NCBI GenBank assembly: GCA_902782625.1
Contig: CACZNZ010000229.1
Location: forward strand, 1-6,485
DNA: 6,485 nt
Origin: an uncultured Lachnospiraceae bacterium
GTDB lineage: Bacteria > Bacillota > Clostridia > Lachnospirales > Lachnospiraceae
Direction of reading: 5' to 3'
Below the pieces are notes generated by a model. The model made no database searches. It saw only the letters and a program-made list of their open reading frames with translations, and was not told the origin of the DNA. This document shows positions 1 to 5,757 of the stretch, in pieces. A program made the translations under genes and the position numbers. The first letter of the stretch is position 1, and each line of letters opens with the position of its first letter.

Positions 1-1863
1 GCCTCCCGGTGAGAGTTTCTGGAACTGTGCTTCGAATTTTAACTTGTCAAATGCATCGATTTCTTCGGTGACATGAACATGATAACTGTTCGTGATATAG
101 TTCTTATCTGTCACTCCGGGAATGATGCCGAATCTTTCCTGAAGACATTTTGCAAATTTGTAGGTCGTGGACTCAAGGGGTGTGCCGTAGACGGAGAAGT
201 CTATGTGATCTTGCTCCTTCCATTTTTTGCAGGCATCATTGAGGTGATGCATGACCTTGAGAGCGAATTCTTTTCCGCCTTCTTCTGTATGGCTCTTCCC
301 TGTCATGTATTTTGTACATTCACAAAGTCCTGCATATCCCAGTGATATGGTGGAGTAGCCTCCGTAGAGAAGTTTATCGATCTTCTCTCCCTTTTCCAGT
401 CTTGCCAGGGCTCCGTTCTGCCAGAGAATCGGGGCAACATCAGACGGTGTCCCGAGCAGTCTTTCGTGGCGGCAGCGAAGTGCCCTGTAACAAAGATCGA
501 GGCGCTCATCAAAGATCTCCCAGAAACGTTCCATATCGTGATCGGAGGAGCAGGCGATATCGACAAGGTTTATGGTGACGACACCCTGGTTGAATCTTCC
601 GTAATACTTCGGTTTCCCGTTCTCGTCTATGTAAGGAGTCAGGAAGGACCGGCATCCCATACAGGGATAACAGTTTCCGTTGCCATTTTTATCGACTTTG
701 TTCTCCAGCATGATCTTTTCGGAAATGTAATCCGGCACCATGCGTTTTGCAGTGCATTTTGCAGCAAGTTCTGTCAGATAATAGTACTTGCTGTCTTTAT
801 GAATGTTGTCCTCTTCAAGAACATAGATGAGTTTTGGAAATGCAGGTGTGATGTAGACACCTTTTTCATTTTTTACACCAAGGATTCTCTGATGGAGCAT
901 TTCCTCAATGATGATTGCCAGATCATCTCTGGCCTGTCCTTCTTCCACTTCATCAAGATACATGAACACTGTGACGAATGGCGCCTGACCATTGGTGGTC
1001 ATGAGGGTGATCACCTGGTATTGGATTACCTGAACGCCCTGCTTGATTTCTTTTCGAAGCCTCATCTCCGCTATTTCATTGATTTTTTCTTCGCTGACAG
1101 GAAGTCCTTCTTCTTCAAATTCTTCTCTGACCTCTTTGCGGTACTTGTCGCGGCTGATTTGCACAAAAGGTACTAGGTGTGAGAGGGTAATGCTCTGTCC
1201 GCCATACTGGGAACTTGCAATCTGTGCTACGCTCTGTGTTGCAATATTGCATGCAGTCGAAAAACTCTTTGGCTGTTCTATCATCACATCACTGATCACG
1301 GTACCGTTCATCAGCATATCTTCCAGATTTACCAGACAGCAATTGTGCATATGCTGGGCGAAGTAATCGGAATCGTGAAAATGTATAATACCCTGTTCGT
1401 GTGCTTCTACGATATCCTGGGGAAGGAGGAATCTCTTGGTGATATCCTTACTGACTTCCCCGGCCATGTAGTCTCTTTGCACACTGTTTACGGTAGGATT
1501 TTTGTTGGAATTCTCCTGGATCACTTCTTCATTGTTGCATTCCAGAAGACTTAATATCTGTTTGTCAGTGGAATTTGATTTACGAACCAGCGCTCTCCGA
1601 TAACGGTAGGTAATATAATTACTGGCAAGACGAAAAGCTCTCTGATTCATAATCTGATTCTCTACCAGATCCTGAATCTCTTCCACGTTCAATGCTCTGT
1701 TCATTCCCTCGCAGATAATGCGTACATTGTTGGAGATTTCCTGAATCTGATCTTCGTTGATCTTTTCACTGTCCACCACGCTGGCATTGGCTTTACGGAC
1801 AGCTTCCGTAATCTTTGAGAGATCAAACTCAACCTCCATTCCGCTTCGCTTGATAATTTTCAT
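1..1863 (-). CDS. nrdD: Anaerobic (class III) ribonucleoside-triphosphate reductase, large subunit, 3' end outside window
   Basis: This cytoplasmic glycyl-radical enzyme reduces ribonucleoside triphosphates to dNTPs without oxygen, and needs the radical-SAM activase NrdG. The first 621 residues are visible. Residues 1-95 are an ATP-cone allosteric domain (MKIIKRSG.., then AFRLASNYITYRYRR). The NRDD catalytic barrel follows, with HDSDYFAQHMHNCCLVNL holding the conserved active-site Cys at 175/176, CNIATQSVAQIASSQYGGQS near 205-224, and MGCRSFLTP with the second active-site Cys at 404. The visible part ends in EAQFQKLSPGG. About 80-100 residues should remain off the left edge, including the zinc cysteines and the RVCGY-type glycyl-radical loop, so those cannot be checked. 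The ATG at 1863 is preceded by GGAGG with a 7-nt gap. The gene has its own promoter and a long leader, and a terminator separates it from the amidase operon upstream. I saw no frameshift or intein. The identification is very secure. Confidence 0.97.
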   Translation of the reverse strand, partial: MKIIKRSGMEVEFDLSKITEAVRKANASVVDSEKINEDQIQEISNNVRIICEGMNRALNVEEIQDLVENQIMNQRAFRLASNYITYRYRRALVRKSNSTDKQILSLLECNNEEVIQENSNKNPTVNSVQRDYMAGEVSKDITKRFLLPQDIVEAHEQGIIHFHDSDYFAQHMHNCCLVNLEDMLMNGTVISDVMIEQPKSFSTACNIATQSVAQIASSQYGGQSITLSHLVPFVQISRDKYRKEVREEFEEEGLPVSEEKINEIAEMRLRKEIKQGVQVIQYQVITLMTTNGQAPFVTVFMYLDEVEEGQARDDLAIIIEEMLHQRILGVKNEKGVYITPAFPKLIYVLEEDNIHKDSKYYYLTELAAKCTAKRMVPDYISEKIMLENKVDKNGNGNCYPCMGCRSFLTPYIDENGKPKYYGRFNQGVVTINLVDIACSSDHDMERFWEIFDERLDLCYRALRCRHERLLGTPSDVAPILWQNGALARLEKGEKIDKLLYGGYSTISLGYAGLCECTKYMTGKSHTEEGGKEFALKVMHHLNDACKKWKEQDHIDFSVYGTPLESTTYKFAKCLQERFGIIPGVTDKNYITNSYHVHVTEEIDAFDKLKFEAQFQKLSPGG

Positions 1864-2014
1864 ACAAATTCCTCCGTACAAAAATGAAAGAATGCCCGCA
1901 GGCATTCTTTTGCTACCATTCATTATGCGTACTAACTTTGATCCTTACCGACGGAAGCCCTGGTTAGGAGCTAAAAAAACGGACTTCCGCGGTAAGTACT
2001 GATCAAAAAACTGC
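1864..2014 (-). promoter_or_regulatory. Structured 5' leader of nrdD (candidate cis-regulatory RNA)
   Basis: The promoter places transcription start near 2014, giving a leader of about 150 nt. On the transcript, UUGAUC (2006-2001), CUUACCG (1996-1990) and CGGAAG (1989-1984) pair with CUUCCG (1957-1952), CGGUAAG (1950-1944) and GAUCAA (1943-1938). This is 19 Watson-Crick pairs, interrupted only by an AGUA bulge (2000-1997) on the 5' side and a single bulged U (1951) on the 3' side. G1990 on the sense strand is shared at the junction of two helix segments. The terminal loop (1983-1958) is 26 nt and contains a U7 run. A second hairpin at 1910-1887 precedes the ribosome binding site. I compared it by eye with the cobalamin, purine/2'-dG, THF, ZTP, guanidine and T-box consensus motifs I know and found no match. 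The regulatory role is inferred from position and structure only. Confidence 0.55.
1879..1910 (-). terminator. Terminator-like hairpin inside the nrdD leader (possible attenuator)
   Basis: On the minus-strand transcript AAAGAAUGCC (1896-1887 complement side) and GGCAUUCUUU form a perfect 10-bp stem (1887-1896 with 1901-1910) closing a 4-nt loop. CAUUUUUGU follows. The stem is strong but the U-tract is only five bases long and offset by CA, so termination could be partial or conditional. The ribosome binding site begins a few bases later, and the start codon is 23 nt past the stem. On the plus strand no T-run follows, so it is not a terminator for that strand. Confidence 0.45.
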
Positions 2015-2020
2015 AACGTT

Positions 2021-2049
2021 ATTGTAGCACACAATTTTGTGTATTTCAA
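2021..2049 (-). promoter_or_regulatory. Sigma-A-type promoter of nrdD
   Basis: On the minus strand TTGAAA (2049-2044) and TACAAT (2026-2021) are separated by exactly 17 bp. Each hexamer matches the consensus in five of six positions or nearly so. The promoter sits just downstream of the terminator of the preceding amidase operon, so nrdD is transcribed independently. The -35/-10 spacer coincides with one NrdR-box-like palindrome, and the second lies immediately upstream of the -35. Confidence 0.8.
2027..2042. promoter_or_regulatory. NrdR box-like operator, proximal (inside the -35/-10 spacer)
   Basis: GCACACAATTTTGTGT resembles the NrdR consensus acaCwAtATaTwGtgt, with a good right arm (TtTTGtgt, 7 of 8) and a weaker left arm. 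It fills the promoter spacer, where a bound NrdR would block RNA polymerase. NrdR is the zinc-finger/ATP-cone repressor of bacterial ribonucleotide reductase genes. Its gene is not in this window. Confidence 0.6.
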
Positions 2050-2058
2050 TACTTAAAT

Positions 2059-2074
2059 ATACAATATATTGTAG
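2059..2074. promoter_or_regulatory. NrdR box-like operator, distal
   Basis: ATACAATATATTGTAG matches the NrdR consensus acaCwAtATaTwGtgt at about 13-14 of 16 positions, including the invariant CAATATATTG core. Its centre is 31-32 bp (three helical turns) from the proximal box, which is the spacing known for tandem NrdR sites. It lies just upstream of the nrdD -35 hexamer. Confidence 0.75.
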
Positions 2075-2080
2075 AAAAAC

Positions 2081-2120
2081 AAAAAAAATCACACCGACCA
2101 TGAACCACGGCAGGTGTGAT
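2081..2120 (-). terminator. Intrinsic terminator of the RR-amidase operon
   Basis: Read on the minus strand, ATCACACC (2120-2113) pairs with GGTGTGAT (2095-2088), with an imperfect inner stem in the 17-nt interior, followed by T8 (2088-2081) and then GTTTTT. It starts about 20 nt after the amidase stop codon. T-runs also follow on the plus strand (2125-2130 and 2135-2142), so it may work both ways. Confidence 0.85.
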
Positions 2121-2140
2121 CTGCTTTTTTATATCTTTTT

Positions 2141-3289
2141 TTAATATAACCCCTTGACTGTAAGGAAATTCACAGTGGTATTATAGAGTGCTTTTCCATA
2201 GTTTGCTTTGAAAAGATTCATCTTTGCTGCTTCCTTTGCATTGGAGATGAAACCATACTCTATCAGGCAGGCCGGCATCGTCGTTTTATTGAGCACCCTT
2301 AAGTCTGTTCTCTTAACAAGACCTCTGTTCGGGAACCCTGTTGCCGCTACAGCGCCATTTTGCATTGCCGTAGCTAACATATAAGAAGTGATACCGTTTT
2401 TCTTGGTAGATGAATTCCTGCTTGGATTATATAATGTCTCTGTTCCGGTTGAAGTGGAGTATGCACTGTTGATATGTACACAAAGGAACAGATCCGCATT
2501 TTTCGTATTAGCAAGCTTGCATCTGGCATCAAGTGACGGATAACTGTCATCTAGTCTGGTATAAAATACCTGGAATCTGCTGTTCTTCATGAATTCCTGC
2601 CTTGCTGCAAGTACGATGGCAAGTGTCATGTTCTTCTCAGCAAGTCCATTACCGATGGCACCGGAATCTCCGCCGCCATGACCTGCATCGACAACCAGAA
2701 CGATTTTCTTTGCCGCAGGAATACTCTCCGTTGTAGTAGTTTTTGTCGTTGTTGACTTGTCTTTATCCTGCGTTACAGATTTCTCGGATATGAAGATGAT
2801 GCCATTGCTCAGCTTATAATCCACTTTCAGTCTGTCACAGACGCTCATCAGCGGAACAACCCATCTCGTTTTTCCGGATACTGCATACTTGACCCGCATA
2901 GCCGGACCGCCCATTCTGGACTTCTTTCCGTTTACGAGACAGTAATTACTGCCGTTGGTAAAGGTGAGTTTGATCCCGTCATAAATCAGATTCAGCTTGG
3001 TATGTTTCTTATTCGCATAAGCGACCTTTGCCCCGAGACGATTTTTGAAAATCTCGATCACGGATCCTACATATGTTCCAGATTTCAGAAATACAGGCAC
3101 TTGCGTCAACTTCTTCTTGGTTCCATTGACGTATACATAATTCTTCTTCTTGTAATAGGTCTGATAAACTCCTTTATATTTGACCTTTACTGAAGCCGCT
3201 TCGGTCTGTATAGGCGCCGCCATGGTAAATAACATGACCAACGCGAGTATCACCGGTATGGCTTTCCATCTGCGTGTGCACTTTCTCAT
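2141..3289 (-). CDS. Secreted N-acetylmuramoyl-L-alanine amidase (Amidase_3) with N-terminal stalk domain
   Basis: This zinc hydrolase cleaves the amide bond between N-acetylmuramic acid and the stem peptide of peptidoglycan, outside the membrane. With the ATG at 3289 it has 382 residues. That start is chosen because AAAGGAG lies 8 nt upstream; an ATG nine codons earlier would overlap the regulator gene and has no such site. Residues 1-31 are a signal peptide (RKCTRRWK, then IPVILALVMLF, cleavage near QTEA/AS). Residues 55-170 resemble a copper-amine-oxidase N-terminal-like stalk domain, and 171-193 are a Thr-rich linker. Residues 195-380 are Amidase_3. Visible zinc ligands are His204 (DAGHGG), Glu219 (GLAEKN) and His272 (CVHINS), and the catalytic Glu is Glu344 (ACLIEYGF), so the enzyme should be active. 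The gene lies 4 nt after the response regulator and is probably co-transcribed with it. The exact physiological role (sporulation, separation or turnover) cannot be read from the sequence. Confidence 0.93.
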   Translation of the reverse strand: MRKCTRRWKAIPVILALVMLFTMAAPIQTEAASVKVKYKGVYQTYYKKKNYVYVNGTKKKLTQVPVFLKSGTYVGSVIEIFKNRLGAKVAYANKKHTKLNLIYDGIKLTFTNGSNYCLVNGKKSRMGGPAMRVKYAVSGKTRWVVPLMSVCDRLKVDYKLSNGIIFISEKSVTQDKDKSTTTKTTTTESIPAAKKIVLVVDAGHGGGDSGAIGNGLAEKNMTLAIVLAARQEFMKNSRFQVFYTRLDDSYPSLDARCKLANTKNADLFLCVHINSAYSTSTGTETLYNPSRNSSTKKNGITSYMLATAMQNGAVAATGFPNRGLVKRTDLRVLNKTTMPACLIEYGFISNAKEAAKMNLFKANYGKALYNTTVNFLTVKGLY

Positions 3290-3293
3290 GTGT

Positions 3294-3980
3294 TTAGCTC
3301 CTTTCTGGTACATCAAAACAGTAACCCACTCCGTATACTGTCTTTATATATGGATACGTCTTTGTAAATTTTGCCCGCAGTTTTTTAACCAACGTATCCA
3401 CACTTCGATATCCGCCTATATAATCAAACCCCCACACAGCATCGAGGATACGGTCTCTCGAAAGCACCATTCCTCTGTGCCGTACAAAATACTCTACCAG
3501 GTCAAACTCCTTCGCAGTTACTTTAAGGAGTTCTCCCCCCAGAAATACATTTCTTCCTTCATAATCGATAGAGAGATCACCTACATCCTCCGTGGTAATC
3601 TTCTTCTCTCCGATTCTTCTCGTGAGCGCTTCGATATGCGCTTCGACCAGTGGAAGAGGTACCGGTTTCACAATATAATCGTCTATCTTTTTGGAATAAG
3701 CATATAACTGACTGTTCAGACTGTCATCTCCGGAGATGACAATCATGCCCAGATCAGAGAATTCTCTGATCTTCTCAATCAGTTCATATCCTTTTCTGTC
3801 TGGTTTTTCCGTGACAAACAAAAGGATATCATGCTGATGCTTTCCCTTGTTCAAAATCTCCAATATCTCATCGTGTTCCGAACAGCCAAGAACTGTATAT
3901 CCGCTTTCCCGGAAATACATGGACATCTCTGTCCTCTCCATCTCTTTCCTGTTGAGAATAAGCAGCCTGCTGGCAAGCAT
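3294..3980 (-). CDS. OmpR/PhoB-family DNA-binding regulator with degenerate receiver domain
   Basis: The protein has 228 residues. Residues 5-120 are a receiver-like domain and 130-225 an OmpR/PhoB winged helix (TAKEFDLVEYFVRHRG, then SRDRILDAVWG, a recognition helix around RSVDTLVKKLRAKF, and the wing VYGVGYCF). The receiver lacks the key acidic residues. The usual DD pair after the first strand is Asn10-Arg11, and the phosphoacceptor Asp, four residues before the conserved Pro in LLFVTEKPDRKG, is Val56. Ser83 and Lys105 (IVKP) remain. It therefore probably works without canonical phosphorylation, as known atypical response regulators do. The ATG at 3980 is preferred because AAAGGA lies about 9 nt before it; a TTG at 3998 would add six residues. 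No sensor kinase lies next to it. The stop codon overlaps the amidase's ribosome binding site, which suggests translational coupling and control of cell-wall functions. Confidence 0.9.
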   Translation of the reverse strand: MLASRLLILNRKEMERTEMSMYFRESGYTVLGCSEHDEILEILNKGKHQHDILLFVTEKPDRKGYELIEKIREFSDLGMIVISGDDSLNSQLYAYSKKIDDYIVKPVPLPLVEAHIEALTRRIGEKKITTEDVGDLSIDYEGRNVFLGGELLKVTAKEFDLVEYFVRHRGMVLSRDRILDAVWGFDYIGGYRSVDTLVKKLRAKFTKTYPYIKTVYGVGYCFDVPERS

Positions 3981-4031
3981 GTGCCATCTTCCTTTCAACG
4001 ATAATACACCTGTAGAATTCCGAACATTTAT

Positions 4032-4060
4032 ATATTACAAAACTTTGAAGTTTTTTTCAA
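4032..4060 (-). promoter_or_regulatory. Promoter of the RR-amidase operon, with a palindrome in the spacer
   Basis: On the minus strand TTGAAA (4060-4055) and TAATAT (4037-4032) are 17 bp apart. Transcription would start about 45 nt before the ATG at 3980. The spacer contains a perfect inverted repeat AAAACTT-CA-AAGTTTT (4039-4054), a plausible operator, perhaps for the encoded regulator itself. No regulator is identified. Confidence 0.65.
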
Positions 4061-4104
4061 GAACCATCAATAAAATAATATAAAAAATCATCTAAAATAT
4101 TCTT

Positions 4105-4133
4105 TTGACGGGCTCCTGTCAATATGTTATAAT
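4105..4133 (+). promoter_or_regulatory. Strong sigma-A promoter for the HELTH protein gene
   Basis: TTGACG (4105-4110) and TATAAT (4128-4133) are separated by 17 bp, and a TGt extended -10 element directly precedes the perfect -10. The start codon at 4185 is about 45 nt past the expected transcription start. The promoter is divergent from that of the RR-amidase operon. The two -35 elements are about 45 bp apart, and the AT-rich stretch between them holds nothing else I can name. Confidence 0.85.
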
Positions 4134-4184
4134 CTTAATAACTATCGAAAGTATTCTAGTATCTCATTTCAGAGGATCAATCAT

Positions 4185-5024
4185 ATGGTAGAGACAACCA
4201 GACAGACAATTCAGAGGATCATGAATTCCTACATTCGGTTTTTCAAAGTCAAAAATCTGAATGTTCAGGTAATTCTTACCGATGATATGTATGAATCACA
4301 AAAGAATTATGGTTTTAGTGATAAAGAGATCCAAAGTCTTGATGAAGCAACGGCCCGGAAAAACTGGAAACATGTTGCGGCTTGTATGAAGTACCCGCGT
4401 ACCATGGATCAGCCGTTTACTCTTTTATTTAAGAGGGATTATCTTGAAAGATCTCCTATCTATGAGAAGTACAGACTGGTTTTCCATGAACTGACTCATA
4501 TCTGTGATTACAGAGATTACGCAAAGCTCAATAACCTTGCTTCCTATCAGCAGCTATTCAAGAGTCAGGAGACGGTTCTGTTCCAGCATTGGTCAGAATA
4601 TCATGCAGAGCGCCGGGGCTATGCTGCATGGCTGAAACATCGTTATGGTATTCTGATGAATATTCCGGAGTTTACACAGAAGCGTATTGACATCATGGAA
4701 AAAGAGACGGTAAGCAATATTCGTTATTATGGAGAACACTATACCAACACAGCGGAATACGGATCAACAAGACAGATTTATTTCACGATGCATCTTCTCG
4801 CCCGCATGAGTATCTGGCATCAGATGCTGCCAATCCAGGTCGGAGAAATCTTAAGTAAGCCTCCGTTTGATTACCGTGGAATCATCTGGATTAAGAAGCT
4901 GATGGCTCTTTTCCAGAAATATCCGGACATCCAGCAGATGAATGATCATTTCTTTGACATTGCCAGGATCATCGCAGAGAATCTCGCATTGTCCAAAGAA
5001 GAACTCTGGGAAAAAGTATCATAA
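4185..5024 (+). CDS. Conserved-looking protein with an HExxH (HELTH) zinc-metallopeptidase-like motif
   Basis: I do not recognise this 279-residue protein as a named family. Its clearest mark is HELTH at 101-105 inside RLVFHELTHICDY, the two-histidine/one-glutamate signature of zincin metallopeptidases. WSEYHAERRGY (136-146) follows, where Glu138 or Glu142 could be the third zinc ligand, 37-41 residues on, as in gluzincin-like or ImmA/M78-like arrangements. There is no signal peptide or membrane segment, so it should be cytoplasmic. The C-terminal half is helical and rich in aromatic residues, with no recognised domain. The ATG at 4185 has AGAGGA 8 nt upstream. The gene forms its own unit, with a strong extended -10 promoter and a long terminator. 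Such HExxH proteins also occur on phages and integrative elements, but no integrase, repressor or attachment site is seen here. Peptidase activity is inference from the motif. Confidence 0.8.
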   Translation: MVETTRQTIQRIMNSYIRFFKVKNLNVQVILTDDMYESQKNYGFSDKEIQSLDEATARKNWKHVAACMKYPRTMDQPFTLLFKRDYLERSPIYEKYRLVFHELTHICDYRDYAKLNNLASYQQLFKSQETVLFQHWSEYHAERRGYAAWLKHRYGILMNIPEFTQKRIDIMEKETVSNIRYYGEHYTNTAEYGSTRQIYFTMHLLARMSIWHQMLPIQVGEILSKPPFDYRGIIWIKKLMALFQKYPDIQQMNDHFFDIARIIAENLALSKEELWEKVS

Positions 5025-5033
5025 TAAAAAACC

Positions 5034-5082
5034 GGGATATTCGAAAACCCTCCAAAGCGGGGTTTCCGAATATCCCTTTTTT
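5034..5082. terminator. Bidirectional terminator between convergent genes
   Basis: GGGATATTCG (5034-5043) pairs with CGAATATCCC (5067-5076). After one A/C mismatch, AAACCC (5045-5050) pairs with GGGTTT (5060-5065), giving 16 bp around a 9-nt loop. T6 follows on the plus strand (5077-5082). On the minus strand the stem is followed by GG and then T6, so it can end both the HELTH gene and the converging Nudix gene, whose stop codon lies in the T-run. Confidence 0.92.
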
Positions 5083-5641
5083 ATAAGTTTTTATTTTCCA
5101 GATATCTTCGCAACATCTGCAGTTCATCAAGGGGAAGACAGAATCCGTCTTCCTCATTCTCTATTCTTCTGATACATTCCTCAAGATCCATCCATCTGAC
5201 GGATTCTACTTCTTCTTCCTGTAGCTGAAGCATGTCCTCCGTCACATTTCCAGTAAAGAGATAAACGCTGCTGATCTCATGATTTTTAAATATCTCTCCG
5301 TAAAAGATTTCCTCAAAATACCCTTCATGCATTCCGAGAAACACAAGCTCTTCTTCTTTTGCTTCGATGCCCAGCTCTTCTTTCATCTCACGAATGGCAC
5401 TTTCCTTATAATCATCCCCTGCCGGAATATGTCCCGCGGAGGAAATATCATAGAATCCAGGATAAGCATCCTTGTTTTTCGCTCTCTTCTGAAGAAGAAT
5501 CTGGTCGTTTCCATTCTCTACTTTTCGAACGATCCACACATGGGATGTACCATGCAGATCACCATCCCGGTGAACCTGTTTTCGCTCTTTGACCACCCCG
5601 GTAACCGTACCGTCTTTTGTTCTGATATCCAGCAATTCCAT
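5081..5641 (-). CDS. Nudix hydrolase, isopentenyl-diphosphate-isomerase-like subgroup
   Basis: This 186-residue cytoplasmic Nudix protein would hydrolyse, with Mg2+, a nucleoside diphosphate linked to some other moiety. The substrate cannot be told from the sequence. The N-terminal MELLDIRTKDGTVTG and then HVWIVRKV, ILLQKRAKNKDAYPGFYDIS match the IPP-isomerase-like Nudix subgroup. The Nudix box spans residues 70-92: GHIPAGDDY, then REMKEELGI, with the catalytic REMKEE intact. The Glu of the G-x5-E element is Asp, a conservative change also seen in relatives. The ATG at 5641 has AGGAG 6 nt upstream. The frame stays open for 31 more codons, but that extension is low-complexity, lacks a good ribosome site and would overlap the divergent promoter. 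A possible minus-strand -10 (TATAGT, 5693-5688) has no convincing -35. True IPP isomerase activity is unlikely because its active-site Cys/Glu motifs are not evident. Confidence 0.92.
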   Translation of the reverse strand: MELLDIRTKDGTVTGVVKERKQVHRDGDLHGTSHVWIVRKVENGNDQILLQKRAKNKDAYPGFYDISSAGHIPAGDDYKESAIREMKEELGIEAKEEELVFLGMHEGYFEEIFYGEIFKNHEISSVYLFTGNVTEDMLQLQEEEVESVRWMDLEECIRRIENEEDGFCLPLDELQMLRRYLENKNL

Positions 5642-5661
5642 TGATTTCTCCTGTTCTTCTA

Positions 5662-5690
5662 TTGTTATCTTCCGATTCTTTTGATATACT
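5662..5690 (+). promoter_or_regulatory. Putative promoter of the small-ORF unit
   Basis: TTGTTA (5662-5667) and TATACT (5685-5690) are separated by 17 bp. The -10 matches consensus at five of six positions and the -35 at four of six. Transcription would start near 5697 and run towards the small ORF. It lies in the upstream region of the divergent Nudix gene and overlaps that gene's possible -10 (5688-5693), so the two promoters may exclude each other. Confidence 0.5.
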
Positions 5691-5703
5691 ATAACCAACT
5701 GGT

Positions 5704-5725
5704 CTTCTCTGTTGCTGCAGAGAAG
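5704..5725. repeat. Perfect 8-bp inverted repeat between divergent promoters
   Basis: CTTCTCTG (5704-5711), spacer TTGCTG, CAGAGAAG (5718-5725). On a plus-strand transcript starting near 5697 it would form a hairpin almost at the 5' end, a common RNA-stabilising arrangement. Read for the Nudix gene it covers the place where a -35 would be expected, so an operator or activator site is equally possible. No T-run follows, so it is not a terminator. Confidence 0.5.
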
Positions 5726-5757
5726 TGGATGCATCGCTTATGGGGGGAGGGATTAAG

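Noticed and set aside
466..1176. Open frame of 236 codons on the plus strand
   Set aside because: It lies wholly antisense to nrdD, whose reading frame is unmistakable. The product is rich in Phe/Cys/Leu runs with no domain, and there is no ribosome site or promoter.
1932..1967. Pseudoknot between loop CUAAC (1967-1963) and GUUAG (1936-1932) in the nrdD leader
   Set aside because: The five bases are complementary, but GUUAG follows the base of a 19-bp stem after one nucleotide. CUAAC sits in the far loop with only five nucleotides linking it to the stem, too short to span the helix unless the outer helix is open.
1864..2014. Cobalamin or 2'-deoxyguanosine riboswitch upstream of the reductase gene
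   Set aside because: Both classes are known before ribonucleotide reductase genes, but the cobalamin-box and the purine-type three-way-junction signatures are not visible, and the fold is a single long hairpin.
3180..3707. Open frame of 175 codons on the plus strand across the RR-amidase junction
   Set aside because: It is antisense to two well-identified genes and has no recognisable motif or start signal.
3981..3998. TTG at 3998 as start of the response regulator
   Set aside because: The ATG at 3980 has AAAGGA at proper distance, and that sequence lies inside the six extra codons. The shorter start also begins right at the first receiver strand.
5279..5644. Plus-strand open frame opposite the Nudix gene
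   Set aside because: It is a shadow of the Nudix coding sequence on the other strand, with no ribosome site and no domain.
5642..5734. N-terminal 31-residue extension of the Nudix protein
   Set aside because: The ATG at 5734 has no good ribosome site and the added residues do not look like the family. The ATG at 5641 has AGGAG and begins with a sequence typical of the subgroup.
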